64,000 nucleotides of DNA from Cryptomeria japonica (taxonomy: Eukaryota; Streptophyta; Pinopsida; Cupressales; Cupressaceae). Made by a program: the position numbers and the translations under genes. Each line of letters starts with the position of its first letter. Position 1 is the stretch's first letter. The stretch is taken from NCBI RefSeq assembly GCF_030272615.1, contig NC_081409.1:528486291-528550290 (forward strand), written 5' to 3'. Shown in pieces: positions 35,251 to 47,492 of the stretch. The notes under the pieces were generated by a model. That model was not told the DNA's origin. It made no database searches and saw only the letters and a list, made by a program, of their open reading frames with translations.

Positions 35251-35439
35251 AAACACTTTTTGTTTCATTTCACCAATAAACTGTTCCTTTTGTACATAGA
35301 TAGACATCTACGTAGACATCAAATAGATGACACATTAAACATTGTGCTTAAACAAATCATGTATCAACTAATGAACTATTCAACCAAGCAAGCTTTCAAA
35401 CTGATCAAAGTTGTCCTATCAATCAACAACATCAACATT

Positions 35440-35960
35440 ATCATGGGTCTTATGCAGGGTGTGGTATACTCAAAACCAAACTGTGTCCTGTCTTAGACTA
35501 GGTATTGCATTCCCTAAAACTAGACAGCATGATTGTCCGTTAAACACAACATTCTCACTTTTGGCAATGAAGATTAGGATGTTTGTTTGACTTGTTTGTA
35601 TTTGTGAATCTTATTTCTCCTTGATTTATCTTTGATCATGTTCCTATGCTACTCGATGATGTCACCAAGTGATTTAGAGTGGTTGAGATGGCTCATGATC
35701 ATTTTTATTTTGTTTTATGTTTGCGGAGTGTTTCATAAATTTTTGGGGCACATATGTCTTGGGTGTCTGTGATAAGTACATTCACTTTGTGAACACCACA
35801 CATACCTCGACCCTTGACACACGTATTGTCTTAGGTTATTTTTTTACTCATTCCTTGTTTGTAATGTGTTTGTTTTACACAAAGGGATTGCATTATTGCC
35901 CTGGCCTTCATTGCCATGGTGCACTGCATCCATTTTTCCCTATCAAATAAAGGTTCTTAC
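35440..35960 (+). other. Conserved blocks of element C
   Basis: gggtcttatgcagggtgtgg near 35,443 and tgtcctgtcttagactagg near 35,484 are inverted copies of A's hairpin words. gggtgtctgtgataagtac to cacatacctcgaccc (35,760-35,814) is the inverted copy of the block at 10,417-10,470 in A and 46,651-46,710 in B. Confidence 0.6.
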
Positions 35961-36258
35961 CCACTATTTGCATTTGTGAAAGCAATATTTCATCACATTA
36001 ATCATTCTTCACTTCTCACTTGCATTTCTTTTGGCTAACATTTCTTCTATCCTATCAATCCTTCTATCTATTAATCAAATCAATTGTTATCATGCTATCT
36101 ATTCTCTTTGATCAATTGAGAATTTCTTTATTTGATATCAATCACCCTTTTTTTCTACGATCAATTAACATTCTTCCCTTACTAATATTTTTCTCTTTCA
36201 CCTAACATTCTTCTCTTCTTTTAAGAGATAATTCATTTCTTTCATACATAAAAAATCT

Positions 36259-36271
36259 CTCGAGGGGGCAT
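36259..36271 (+). promoter_or_regulatory. Candidate second polypurine tract of element C
   Basis: ctcgagggggcat, about 80 bp before the polypurine tract. It has the same position and wording as in A and D. Confidence 0.45.
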
Positions 36272-36351
36272 CCTACCTCCATCTTGTGGTCTATTGGGGC
36301 ATGATCCTTTTTAATTATTCTTTGAAACAACACTCATAAATCACATTGTCT

Positions 36352-36366
36352 CAAAGAGGGGCAAAA
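36352..36366 (+). promoter_or_regulatory. Polypurine tract of element C
   Basis: caaagaggggcaaaa immediately before the LTR start TGTAGACACTTAAAAATTG. It matches A on the other strand. Confidence 0.85.
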
Positions 36367-37272
36367 TGTAGACACTTAAAAATTGTCCTAACTCTTCGAT
36401 GACACTTTTCACTAACCTTCTTCGTTTAAACTGATTAAATAATTTTAATTATTTTATTAAAATTATTTAATTAGTACTCATATTCTTCTTCTAGTTTCCA
36501 ATAATTAAATAATTTTCATTATTTAATTAATGTTCATCATTGTCTCTTTTTAATCAATTAATCTTGATCTTAATCAATTAATCTTAACTATTCCTCTTTG
36601 ATTAAATAATTCATTTAATTATTTAATCCCTTTATTCTAAGCTAATTATTCTTCCATGATTAAATAATTATTTAATCCCTTTCTATAAATTATTCAAATT
36701 AAATAAAATTTTAATTTATTTAATTATTATGTGTGGATGAAATAAATAAAATTTATTTATTTATTAATGACCCAACTTATCTCTTCCACTTTCTAATTTT
36801 TATCCCCCTTATCTCTTCAACCTACTAATTTGGTATTTATGAGAAGATAATGAAATATTTTATTATTTATTTTCATAATATCTTCTCATTTGCTTTCTTC
36901 TATCTTCATCCTTCCTCGAATGGAAGCTCTATTGTGCACTCAATCTTGTTTGTTGATTATTTTCAGTCTGAAATCAATCTTAGCCATCCAATCAATCCTC
37001 TTTTCTATAAATTGAGCTCTCATTTCTCATTTTCAACAACCACATCTCAAGTATCCTCACGCTCGCAATTTTTCTTTCATCTTACTTCTATCACACTTGC
37101 ATTTTGTAGGTGAGATCCACAACACATTTGGAGGAAAAAGAGAAACAAAGGAGGTCAAGGAAGGAGATTTCTACATGTGGTTTGCACTTTTGTTTTGAAA
37201 TCTTGTCTTTTCTTCCTTTATTGAATGTATTGGGATTTATTTCCATAACTTGTTAGTTTTTGTGGTTAGCTA
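36367..37272 (+). repeat. 3' LTR of element C (right border approximate)
   Basis: Starts TGTAGACACTTAAAAATTG, like A's LTR read from its own strand (TGTAGACGTCTAAA). A TATA box tctataaatt lies at 37,004-37,013, and gtgagatccacaacacattt at 37,109 parallels A's LTR. The end is near ttagcta at about 37,272, where A has ttagctata or ctagctaca. Confidence 0.75.
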
Positions 37273-38288
37273 ACTCATGGGTTATGAATCTTATACTCAA
37301 TTTCCTATGTACATCTTCTAAAGTCCTTTTTCCATTATCATCAAAATTGTCATACCATTCAAACAGTGGACTCAGATTTCCATTCTTCACAACCTCATCT
37401 ACAATCTCATTTAGTGATAGGGGGTTTAACAGTAAATCTTACTTGTTTTATTATATCATCTATTTCGGATGTTTTTGATTTCTTATCGGATGGCTTCTCC
37501 TTAGCAACTTTAGAGGCCTTAGCTTCTTTTTTCTTTACCTCCTTCACAACTTCATTGGACTCTGTTTCTTCATCATCCTTCAATATAACAAATTCCTTTG
37601 TGCTCTTCTCCTTCTTCCTCTTTTCTCCTTTGTCAAATGGCTTGGCAAAACTGGATGAGGGTGTAGAGCTCCTTGATGGTTTGGGATTGGGACAAGAAAC
37701 TTCTAGTTTGGCCTTCTTCTCCTTCACAGTCTATTCTTCAGATAGAATGTTTCTTTTCCTTAACTCTCAGACTGCCTCCTTAGAGATCCCAATGCTCTCT
37801 CCATAAGCTTCTACTTCCTTCCTCACCATCCAAGTAATTTCAAGCCTATTGAACTCCTTGTGCAATTTCAAATCCTTCTCAATGAAGGTTCCAAACCTCT
37901 CCTATGATGGGTCTACCAATTTTCTCAAGAGGTGTTGTGCATAAAGATCAATAATTTCTTCATCCACCTCATACCCCATGGGCATGATCAATGAAGTTCT
38001 TGGTTCCACTTCTTGCATCGGACATTGGTTTGTGTCCACCATGAAGTAAATTGTATCTTGATACTTATCAACTATGGACTTGGGTATTCTCTCCCTTTCC
38101 TTCATTACACTTTGGAAATTCTTAAAATAACCCCAAAGAGTGGCTTTCTGGGTCTTGATGTCTCCAATGCTGTGAAGAAAATCTTTGGTTTGGAAGGCTA
38201 CTAGTCTATCATATGCATGTTGGCAAGAGACACTGTTATGGTGAAGATTGATGCATGAGAAATACTTAGGATTTGTTACTAATAGCAC
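37273..38288 (-). pseudogene. Reading frame K: unrecognised retroelement-associated protein, truncated by element C
   Basis: Open pieces from 38,288 to about 37,407 share one frame with a few stops; after a frameshift near 37,410 the line continues to the C border. The central part (YFKNFQSVMKERERIPKSIV, then DKYQDTIYFMVD and MGYEVDEEIIDLYAQHLLR) is homologous to frame J at 60,264-61,638 (YFKTFQTKMRARERLPQRII, DKYDKEIYFVIK). A lysine-rich segment follows (KKKEAKASKVAKEKPSDKK), then NEIVDEVVKNGNLSPLFEWY, matching J's NEITEEGNLSNVIKWY. I do not recognise the family, and no polymerase motif is present. The start is unknown. Confidence 0.6.
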
Positions 38289-38299
38289 CCCAGTTCAAA

Positions 38300-39368
38300 A
38301 ATAATATCGAGTGTACATAGATTTGATTTACCAAAAGTCATATTGTTCATAAAGCATAAGTCTGGAAGGTGGAACACGGTAACGGGTAGAGTATGAGTAT
38401 AGTTTGCATATCTTGATTTTGGCTGTGTAACCTTGGTTACGATGATAGAGGCAAATGATTTGAGGTTCGAGGAAGATTATTCTATAATCTTGATATCCGG
38501 TGTTAATTCAAGAGTGAGATTAAAGGTCTGGTATCCAGTAATTTAGGAAGAGCAGAGCTATTTTGGTGTAACGTGTGATGCAGGATCTTTGGGTTGATTT
38601 CAGTTATTGGTTTTGTGTTCGAGGTAATTGGGCCAGCTTGTGTGAAACTTTTTATCATTTTGTTTAGGTCCACATATGGATTTATGGACGAATTGAGCCG
38701 ACTTAAGGTTACACATTTCATGTTGCGTGTTATGCAGTTTTTGGAAGCCAACATGAAAAATGATTCATTTTGTTGATGCGGATATATAAGATCAGTTCAT
38801 TTGAGAATTATGGTGGATGAGATGAAGTGGGAGAAGTCTATATGAACGAATGTGCGAATATTGGTAAATGTGAGTGAAGATTTTGGTGCTCCAGTATATG
38901 ACAGAGTAGGAAAATAGAGAAGATAAGCAGAACAGTTGCAGAAACCAATCTGAGCCTAACCAGAACTGGTATTTGGCATTAGTAAATGCTATTATTTAGT
39001 TGATTCATTATTGTAATCAATTGTAATAACTTGTAAGGTAGCGAGCCTTCCTCTGGGCTATAGCCCTTTTGTATTTGAGCAGTGAGCTCTAGGCAGTGTG
39101 TATGAATGCAAGTGTATTCACCTTATGTAATATTATCATACTTATGACCATACTATAATAATATTGTGGGTTCAAGTCCCACCGCAGTTTTTCCCTTTCC
39201 AAGTTTCCACGTAAAAAATCTGGTGCTATGGTTTTGTGGTTGATTGGTTTATGTTTCTACACTTTCCTTTCATTCTTATGCATCTGGTAGTTTAAGAATC
39301 AACTTTAAAAGTTTGTAAATTACAGAACACTGATTCACCCCCCCTCTCAGTGTTCATTGATTCCAACA
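38300..39368 (+). repeat. 5' LTR of copia-like element I (left border uncertain)
   Basis: The right end reads gattcaccccccctctcagt and then gttcattgattccaaca, a copia LTR ending like those of F (inverted) and H. A decayed primer site atcagtatgac follows at 39,369, where TGGTATCAGAGC would be expected. The left border is not fixed and may lie some tens of bases either way. Confidence 0.65.
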
Positions 39369-39404
39369 ATCAGTATGACAACTTAGTTTCTTAAAATAAG
39401 CCTA

Positions 39405-40438
39405 ACAACTTGAGGAAGATCTGGAAGATTGAATCAATGGACTCTAGTTTGCAGAAGCAACTTACTGTGGCACTTGAAGATCTTGTTGCAGCTATGAGAG
39501 AGAAGAGTATCCTAAGGAGAAGTCTAGAATCAGCTGAAAATTTTATCAAAATCTCTAAAGGAACAAGTCAACACATCAAGAGAGAAGAGAAAGGAATTGA
39601 TGGATAAACGCAAGGAGAAAGAAGAACAAAGCATTGATAATCAATCCCTACAAGACAAGATAGATGAATGTGAGAAGCTTTCTAGAGATAATGCAGTTTC
39701 AAAGAATGAGATGCAATCCATTGTGATGAAGCTAACAAAGGAGATTGAAGACTGAAAGAAGAATGAGGAAAATCTACCTCAGTCATTGAAAGATAGATCT
39801 GATGAATGTTGCAGATTGAACTATGAGAATGATCAATTGAAACTTGAATTGGTGCAATGCAAGAATGATGGACAAGAACTTGAAAGGAAGATCATAATTC
39901 AAAGAGATGAGCTTTCTACTACTAATGAGTACAAAGAAAAAATCAAAGCTAGCTCATCTAGGCTATATGGGATGCTAGAAAGTCAGAGACATGGGAAAGA
40001 CATGCGAGGAATTGGATATGAGAAAGGAGAATCCTTTGGTTTTGGACAAAGCAATCATCAGAAGGACAAGAAATCTTCGGTAAGACAACCAATTCCTATT
40101 AATTCAATGGTAAATGTTTTTTTTGTGTTAAATTCGATCATATGGAAAGTCAATGCAGAAATAAGATGAATAATAGGATGATGAATAATGTGATGAATAA
40201 TGGTCCTACCTTTACCAGTCAATGTTTCATATGCAACTTTGGTCATAGGTCAAACATGTGCACAACAGTGATGAATAATTTCTAGAATAAGAGATTCTAT
40301 GCTTGTGGAAGGTTTGGAAACATTTCTAATCAATGCAGGATGAGACCAAATCAAATGAACTTCAGGCTTATGCAAGGAAATGTTGTTTTCTATGCATGTA
40401 ACTATTGGCTTGATGATGATTGTAATGTATTCATCATT
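39405..40438 (+). pseudogene. Coiled-coil and zinc-knuckle gag-like gene of element I
   Basis: Begins shortly after the decayed primer site. The first third (LQKQLTVALEDLVAAMREKS, then KNYENDQLKLELVQCKND-like segments at 39,786 onward) is strongly heptad-like. Toward 40,110-40,380 three cysteine/histidine clusters read like CCHC knuckles, partly destroyed, for example CFICNFGHRSNMC. Frames shift at least twice. No protease, integrase or RT follows, because element H interrupts at 40,439. It resembles the gag of H at 59,143. Confidence 0.55.
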
Positions 40439-41182
40439 TGTTGTCATTGATGGCACACTCTCTCACACACATATGATTATATTGATTACTAGTGTAACTT
40501 CAATTGTTTACTTTGTCAACCGGTATGTTAGAGGTTATAATAAGAGGTTTATCTCTAACCGGTACTTTGTGTCAACCGGTATGTGCATAAGATACAATCT
40601 GTGATTATACTAAGTCAACATCAAGATGAAGATCAAGATGGAGATCAAGTGGAGATTTAAGGACAACAGTTCATATGTTTTATTCAAACCGGTATTTGAT
40701 TGTTCCAACCAGTATTTGGTAATTTTGGGATGAGTTACTTGCACCGACTGCTTGGTGGCAATTTTTGTGATGAGTTATGATCACTTGTCCAGATACACTG
40801 CACCTAGAAAATTGTGTTATGATTTCTTAAGGCCAACATGAAATCATAAGGTCTATATATTGACATCACAATGAATTATTTAAGAGAGTGAAAAGTGTTA
40901 TGTTATGTGAAAAAGTAAAAAGAGTTAAGTTGTAGAGTATGTAGAAGAGCATGTTGAATATGTTTAGAAGGATCTGATCAAGAAAGTATTGTGCTACTCA
41001 AAATAGATCAAACCATTCTTGTTGTTTTCTAACCATTACAGTAGAATCAAATCCCCTAACCGGATAAGCTCTAACAAGCTTCAATGTATAAATCCTTTAA
41101 TAGGGTGATCCATTAGTTTGGATTCAGAAATCCTCCACCGAGGTTACTCCTAATAGGGTACTACCTTTAACAGGGTATAAGT
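40439..41182 (+). repeat. 5' LTR of element H, left part
   Basis: Rich in accggtatgt-type words. The end before B (cctttaacagggtataagt) joins the sequence resuming at 58,757. The start is assigned from the TGTTGTCATTGATG form common to copia LTRs. Confidence 0.65.
41178..41182. repeat. Target-site duplication of element B (left, imperfect)
   Basis: taagt against taagc at 58,752-58,756, directly outside B's TG and CA ends. One transition difference. Confidence 0.75.
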
Positions 41183-42276
41183 TGTGTGTGTGAAAAAGTG
41201 GCCTGAGCTGCAACCACAACACTTCAATTAAGTCATTACATGCATGGTTAGTAATCAATAATCAATAAGTAATAAACCATAACAAAGCGACTAATTGCCT
41301 TCTAAAAGATGCGAGTATAAGATCGCTCTCAGATTTTTATAAGAAATACCAGTGACTAGACTACACCAAGATGAAGGATTTATTCTATATGATATCAACT
41401 ATATGGATGCAAGATGGATGAATAATTCAAGCAATTATGGATGCAAATAATCTAAAAAGCACAATAATCTTCAATGACTCTAGAGTGAAATTAGTGCGAT
41501 AATAATCTCCAAGCGTGTTCTCAAAAATCTCTGGGGTAAATTGAAATGAGAGCTGAAGACTGAATTTATAGAGAATTACCAAGAGAAAAGCTCAATTTAG
41601 GATTAATTGAAAATAATTGAGAAATCAAGTTTAGTTAACCTTGAGATAGATTCCAATTATAGTTTAATTGAAATGCATTCAAATTAGAAGTCCAAGTTGC
41701 ATTGGAAATAATAATAAATTAATTCCATGCATTTGTGATAAAAATAGATAATTCTTTTATTTATTCAAGAAAAGAGTCTTTTCAATGTAATTGAACTTCT
41801 TTTTCTGAAAAGCTTTGATTTCCAATTTTAGAGAATAATTCAATAATTCAATTAATTGCTTTTATGATTTCAAGTTCTAAATTTAGAAAAAGAAATTATA
41901 TCTCAAGTTTGATTTCTCTCAATTAAATTCTTTTATTTTAATTTCAATTCAACTCTTGTTTTGTAATTAATTCCTCTTTTGTAATAAATTAATTCTTTTT
42001 GCATGTTTAAATGGCAATTTTATTAATTAATTAAATACACAAGGATATTTAATAAATTAAAATGGGATAATTGATCAAAATGATATTCTTGGAAATGATT
42101 CAATTAATTAAATAAATATTTAATTAATATTGAGTAATTGATTTGCCATGTGATATTTGATGATTAAAGAATTAATAATGTGCTCAAGATTGATTTAATT
42201 GCCTTTGGTTAGGACCTTGGTGATGTTGTCACGACTAGGGGCCCATGGTTTAGATGACCATTTTTAGGGTATTACG
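41183..42276 (-). repeat. 3' LTR of element B
   Basis: Begins TGTGTGTGTGAAAAAGTGG and ends AGGGTATTACG, where the partner has TTACA. It is nearly collinear with 57,646-58,751. TATA box aatttataga at 41,563-41,572 (minus strand). Confidence 0.93.
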
Positions 42277-42291
42277 TTTGCCCCTCTTTGA
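42277..42291 (-). promoter_or_regulatory. Polypurine tract of element B
   Basis: tttgcccctctttga, minus strand TCAAAGAGGGGCAAA, next to the 3' LTR. Confidence 0.88.
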
Positions 42292-44041
42292 ATTAATGTG
42301 CGAGCAACATGTTGGTTCAAAGAATGTGTGATGTCTAGGAGATGCCAGTTCTGAACTTGAATGATCAAGAACTAGATGAAGAGCAAGGTGTTTAGCTTGA
42401 TTCGAAGCGACAAAGTTGAATGAAGTCTGATTAAATCGATACCATTCCTGAACTTGATTGAACTGAGGAATGATAGAAACAAAAGATACCAAACTTGAAC
42501 TTGATTGATCAAGAAGCAGATCTTACTGATCTAGAACTTGATTGAACTTAGATGCAGTGAGTGATGATAAAAATCAATCTTGAAGTTGATTGATCAAGAT
42601 ACGATGAAGATAAGCTATTCAGCTTGATCAAGAAATGAATACTAAACACCTGCTTAGATTGAGTGTGATCAAAGATACTCTTTAAACTTTTGATTGAGTT
42701 TAAATGAATAATTAGCTTGATTTGAAGCGATGAAACTGATTAATGTTAAGAGATTAATTCAGATGAAAGACAAATATCAGCTTGATTTGAAGCGATGAAA
42801 CTAATATGCCCCTAGCGATTGATTCGATTCAGATAATCGAGAGATCTCAACTTGATGTGAAGCGATGAAGCTGAGATGCCCCTTAGCAATGAGAATTGAT
42901 TTTCTTTAGTTAAAAAGATTTTGCTCGACTTTTGATGAAGATTTGAAAATTTTATTTCTCGACATTGAAGATGTGAGGTCATAAGGTCATGAGTATGCCC
43001 CCTCGGGAGCAAAATTGAAAAAATAGCGAAGGTACTTGATCATAGGCAATTGTGTGGAAAAATAAGTTATTTGAGCGCAAATTGATTCTGAGGAATATTT
43101 GAAAAATTCGGTGTTGATTGATGAGTTAAGTGCAAAGTTGATCGTGAAGTTGATGTGTAGAATTGAAATTGATATTCAGCATTGAAATTGAGTGCAATTT
43201 GAAGAAAGAATGAGAATTTAATGAAAAGAGCATTAAGTGATCCAAATTGTAAAATTGACTAGCAAAATGATCTCGGATTTTGATTTTGATCCTGAAAATG
43301 GAATCAGAGTGGTCAAATTAGCTAAGGGTACAATTTTCATGTCCATCGGAGCAAGTTGAAAAATTAGGTTTTTGGCTATATATGGGACAAAAGTGTCATT
43401 TTCAAATCATTTTAACCCTCCAAGTTTGAAAATTCAAAAAGCCTTATGCGAAGAAAATGGTGGTCCCTACTCATCAGCATTGATTCGAGTGCTAGAGACA
43501 TCATAATCGACCCCGAAACTATGAGCCAGCAGTAAGTGATTGATCTTAAGCCTCTTTATGTTTTCAATTTTGAATTTTTTTGCTCATTTTTCAAGTTTTT
43601 CGCATGTTTGGGGTTGGGTTTCATGTTTTATCGTGCGAGATAGGATTTTGTCTCGTGCGAGTAACTGGTAAATTATCTTTTGTCATTTGAGGTTATTAGA
43701 ATTGTTGTTCAGGATACACCCTTGTATCATACGACAGGTCTGTGAAAAGACCATTTTGTCATGTGAAGTCCAATAAATTATTGTTTGGGGTTGTTTTGTC
43801 ATGCAAGAGCTATTCCTGACTCGTACGAGATTCTGTCCCTATGTGTTTTGTCGTTCAGGAGATAGTGAGCATTTGTGAAGGTCTAAACATGAAATTTTGA
43901 TTTTGCATTTGACTCAGTTGGATTTGCTTGATGTTTTACTTCTCTTGTAGGCTAATTTGGAATGTTTTCTGATGCTTCGTTGTTGGGTTTTTGTAGGTTT
44001 GATTACCTCCTTTTCTCTTTAGATACGTTTATCCTGCCACT
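42292..44041. other. 3' spacer of element B with short repeats
   Basis: Four copies of a gatttgaagcgatgaaactg word lie near 42,398, 42,718, 42,780 and 42,851. CGTGCGAG and CATACGAC words lie at 43,640-43,830. No protein-coding evidence. The last few hundred bases may contain the promoter of the PMD gene. Confidence 0.5.
42995..43009 (-). promoter_or_regulatory. Candidate second polypurine tract of element B
   Basis: atgccccctcgggag, minus strand CTCCCGAGGGGGCAT. It is about 700 bp from the main tract here but only about 75-110 bp from it in A, C and D. Confidence 0.45.
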
Positions 44042-45800
44042 ATGGCATTAGTTCAACATTTATCTGAGGTTAAGCAGACTCATATTGATGTATGTGGTTT
44101 GACTCATCTTCTTGGTTTGCTAGATATCCATGTGAATCACAGAATGTTCACGGCATTGGTAGAGCGTTTCCATTCAGAGCATAACACCTTTCATCTGCCA
44201 GTGGGGGAGTTGACTATCACTCTCGAGGATGTATATAGGATCCTCTGTATCCCTTTTGTTGGGGATAAGGTGGATTATGATTTAGGACACCTTCCAGGAT
44301 TACAAGGAGTGAGGCATGTCTTCAGAGATCCTGACATTTTGACTCATTCCATTAGTTGAGACATATTGATGAGTAGATACAATGAGGAGTTTCCTTTGGC
44401 GTGTGTTCTAGCAAGCTTCATTGGTTGTTTTCTGATGCTAGATAGAGGGAAGCAAGGTTTCCAGTGTGGTTGGGGTAGGATATTGATGAGATTGATGGAG
44501 ACCCCTCAGAGGCTTGGTTGGGGTTCTTACTTGTTGGCTCACATGTATCGTGAGATGCATGAGATCATGTATAGAGATGGTCAGATCATGGCCGCAGGTG
44601 TATATATTTTACAGGTTTGGGCTTGGGAACATCTTCCCATTTGTTGACCTGTGGTAGATGATAGTAGAGAGCTCAGGCAGCCGATTATATACAGGTATGC
44701 CAGTTATATTATGCAGCCCCATGTGGGCAAGACAAATTTTTGGCAGTGACAGTTAGACAATTTGATAGCCGTAGTGTGGAGACCTTATAGAGGTTTGGAG
44801 CCTTGGGATGATTGGCGGCTAGTCTACAAGGACCTTTTTGTCATGTGCCCACTTATTGGGAGATCACAGACTATTATGGAGTGGTTCATTGTATCATAGG
44901 TGATGAGGCAATATGGTCGACCTCAGGGGATCTCGCAGGACTATACAACGTATGCATGTTACATGAATGAGGAGAGACAGGGATGGTCTCCATGATTATC
45001 TTATTCTTTGGCCATGTAGGAGTTGACTGGTCTACAGCTCCTCAGATGGGATTATATGGACGATGTTGCAAACGTGAGGTATTTCCCTAGTACAAAGAGT
45101 GGTTCCAGCAGCATCCTTTTCCTAGGTTTACTGATCTGGGTGAGTAGGCACCGCGCATTGAGGATGTTGAGGATGATGCCCACGCACAGGTACAGGGACA
45201 GAGACAGAGTTGAGGCTCTAAGGCAGATAGGTGGTGATCCTGGTGCTAGTAGCAATAGAGTTCCAGCTGAGGGTGGACAACAGAGGGGTGAGGGAAGATC
45301 CCTTGGGAGAGTAGGAGTGAGCAGCTCTGAGACAGATCTGGCAGTGGAGGGAGGAGCAGGGTGGTACTAGAGGTGGAGATGGAGGTGGAGAGTCAGCGAG
45401 AGAATAGGGGATAGACACAGGATGGTCAATGAGAGAACGTCTTGCAGAGCTGCAGTCACAATTGACAGTGGCTCAGATTCAACTGGCGGAGCGAGACTGG
45501 CAGCTTGTAGAGGTGAGGACTGAGCATGATTGGCAGTAGGCTAAGCTGAGAGCAGAGAGTGATCATCAACTTGCGGCAATGAGAGCGGAGCAAGACACCC
45601 TCCAGCAAGAGGTTTTGCATCAGAACAGCAGGGCAGCCTACTATGTCACAACATATAGCATGGTAGTTCCAGTAGCGCAATAGGTGATTCCTTATTCTCA
45701 GTATATGGCACGTTCTGAGGGAGCTCGGGCACCTCGATAGGATCCCGGTCATCAAGCTCCTCCTCCTCCACTAGGCGATGAGGGAGAGGCTCAGAGCTAG
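44042..45800 (+). pseudogene. Plant mobile domain (PMD) protein gene, antisense within element B
   Basis: ATG at 44,042. The PMD signature reads LVERFHSEHNTFHLPVGELT then ITLEDVYRILCIP, parallel to A's gene; next come FQCGWGRILMRLMETPQRLG and IYILQVWAWEHLP (A: LLQVWAFEHIA). The frame runs to about 45,370 with stops near 44,357, 44,645, 44,749, 44,897 and 44,995. A frameshift near 45,370-45,430 leads to a Q/E/R-rich likely coiled coil (LAELQSQLTVAQIQLAERDW) ending at 45,800. Architecture matches A's gene: PMD, variable linker, coiled coil. It runs against gag-pol. Related PMD proteins act in silencing in plants; a role in this element is unknown. Confidence 0.82.
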
Positions 45801-45927
45801 ATATTCTTCTTGTAGCTTAGACATATTTTTTGTAGACACACCCATTTTTTTGTAGCCTATACGATTCTTGCTCTGATGGGAGTTTGTATATGTCATTCGA
45901 CATCATTTTGTACCTTTAGACTTGACA

Positions 45928-45929
<2 letters not shown>

Positions 45930-45958
<29 letters not shown>
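45930..45958. repeat. TA dinucleotide microsatellite
   Basis: About 14-15 uninterrupted TA units in the spacer just after the PMD gene of B. Confidence 0.9.
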
Positions 45959-45959
45959 C

Positions 45960-47490
45960 GAGATCCAATTTGACTTCATCGTACTTGTGTTGATTCGTTT
46001 ATGAGATGTCTTTTATATGCTTTATTCTATATGTATGCATTTCTTTTCAATATGAATGTATGTAATGCAAATGATTATCGATGTCTATTTTTGTTTCTTT
46101 TCATATGCAAATGAATGAATGAGCAATGAGTAATATGAGTAATGCAATGTTTTCATTTTTTCTGTGCAATAAGATGAATGCAGATGAGTGAATAACGAAA
46201 TGTATGAAGCTATATTAAATGTTATGTATGCAACTAACATCTCAAAACACAAGTACCCGATCAAAGAAATGATGATAAATAGACCACTTAGCATAAGAAA
46301 TGATGATGCTTTCAGCTCTTATTCAGAAGATAAAGAGATTATTATCATACCAAAATCACTCTAAATTCACAAAAATGTAGAATGATATGCGAAATGATAT
46401 GCAAAATGCATCCTAAACCTAGTCACTGGATTTAAAATACTTAAGATTCATCACTGAGCATAATGAACACAACAGGCAGGTTAGAGTTCCTTCTTTTTCA
46501 ATGTGCAATATTAATTATCTTGTCCGCAATGACCCTTTTTTCATTCATATCCTTGGATAGATTTCGCAGGGACCCGAATTGCATCATAAAGAAATTCCCT
46601 CAAAATAGACAAAGAAATGATATGGACCTCCTTGTAGCATACAAATAAGCGGGGTCGAGGTATGTGAGGCGATTTCACCTTGTTGTGAAGGCTCTTATCA
46701 TAGACACCCAGCTAATTTATATGTTTCCTGATCATTGGGATCATTCTTACAAGCAGAAAATAAAGAAAATATTATGCCCCCAATCCTTGCTCCTCTTAGT
46801 CACAATAGACTTCCTCGAGTTACTCAGAGGGATAATAATAAAAAACTAATATAAAAGACAACACACAAAGAAAATTTTCATTCATAGCTCAAACTGTTTA
46901 GTGATTGTTTTTCATTATGTTGTTTTTCTTGTTTACTTAGTGATAAAAAAAACTCTTTGGTAGTTAGGAGACAGATGACTAACTCGGAGTGGACGACCAA
47001 GTTTTACTGACGGAAAGATGACTTGGTTGACACTGCTTAGGATATGTAATGTGCTTTGTCAATTAACCTAAGACTAGGATGTTGATCGGTTTCAAGTCAC
47101 GAGGATTCCAACGAACCAGGATGTCACGAAAGTGACTGAAAAATATGTACAAGCAAAAGAAAAGATGCATGAAAGTAGGAAATTCCAATGTAGCATTGAT
47201 AGATGGAGCGCTTGAGTACAAGAGGTGCCTGTTTGCCAGGTTTTCACCTACTTGGCAGAGATTCAAATTTATTTTTTTACCAAGGTGCCTATTTACCAGG
47301 TTTTCGCCAGGGCATTTTCTTTCTTTTTTATTTTTTTTCTTTTGATGATTTTTCTTTTTTTTTTTGTATTTTATGATTTTTTCGATTTTTTTATATTTTT
47401 TTCAAGACTTTTTCCAACTGTACAAGTTGGTGGCATAGAGAATGCTAAGCGAAGAATTTCTTCAAGTGGATGGTGTTAATCGGTTTATGG
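45960..47490. other. Spacer of element B between integrase and PMD gene
   Basis: Contains the block ggggtcgaggtatgtg to tagacaccca (46,651-46,710) shared with A and C, and cctcgagttactcagag (46,812) shared with D (near 63,850). A T-rich tract lies at 47,320-47,420. Two gtgcctgtttgccaggtttt-type modules occur at 47,226 and 47,284. No gene. Confidence 0.55.
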
Positions 47491-47492
47491 AG

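Larger units (their letters stand above)
34980..37272 (+). mobile_element. Element C: 3' end of an A-like element, plus orientation
   Basis: Order from left: A-rich repeat 34,985-35,250, inverted copies of the A-type conserved blocks at 35,440-35,960, second PPT 36,259, PPT 36,352 and LTR 36,367 to about 37,272. This is element A's 3' end in reverse orientation, but without a PMD gene: only 300 bases separate the conserved blocks from the second PPT. The 5' part was not found. The right border cuts reading frame K. Confidence 0.7.
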
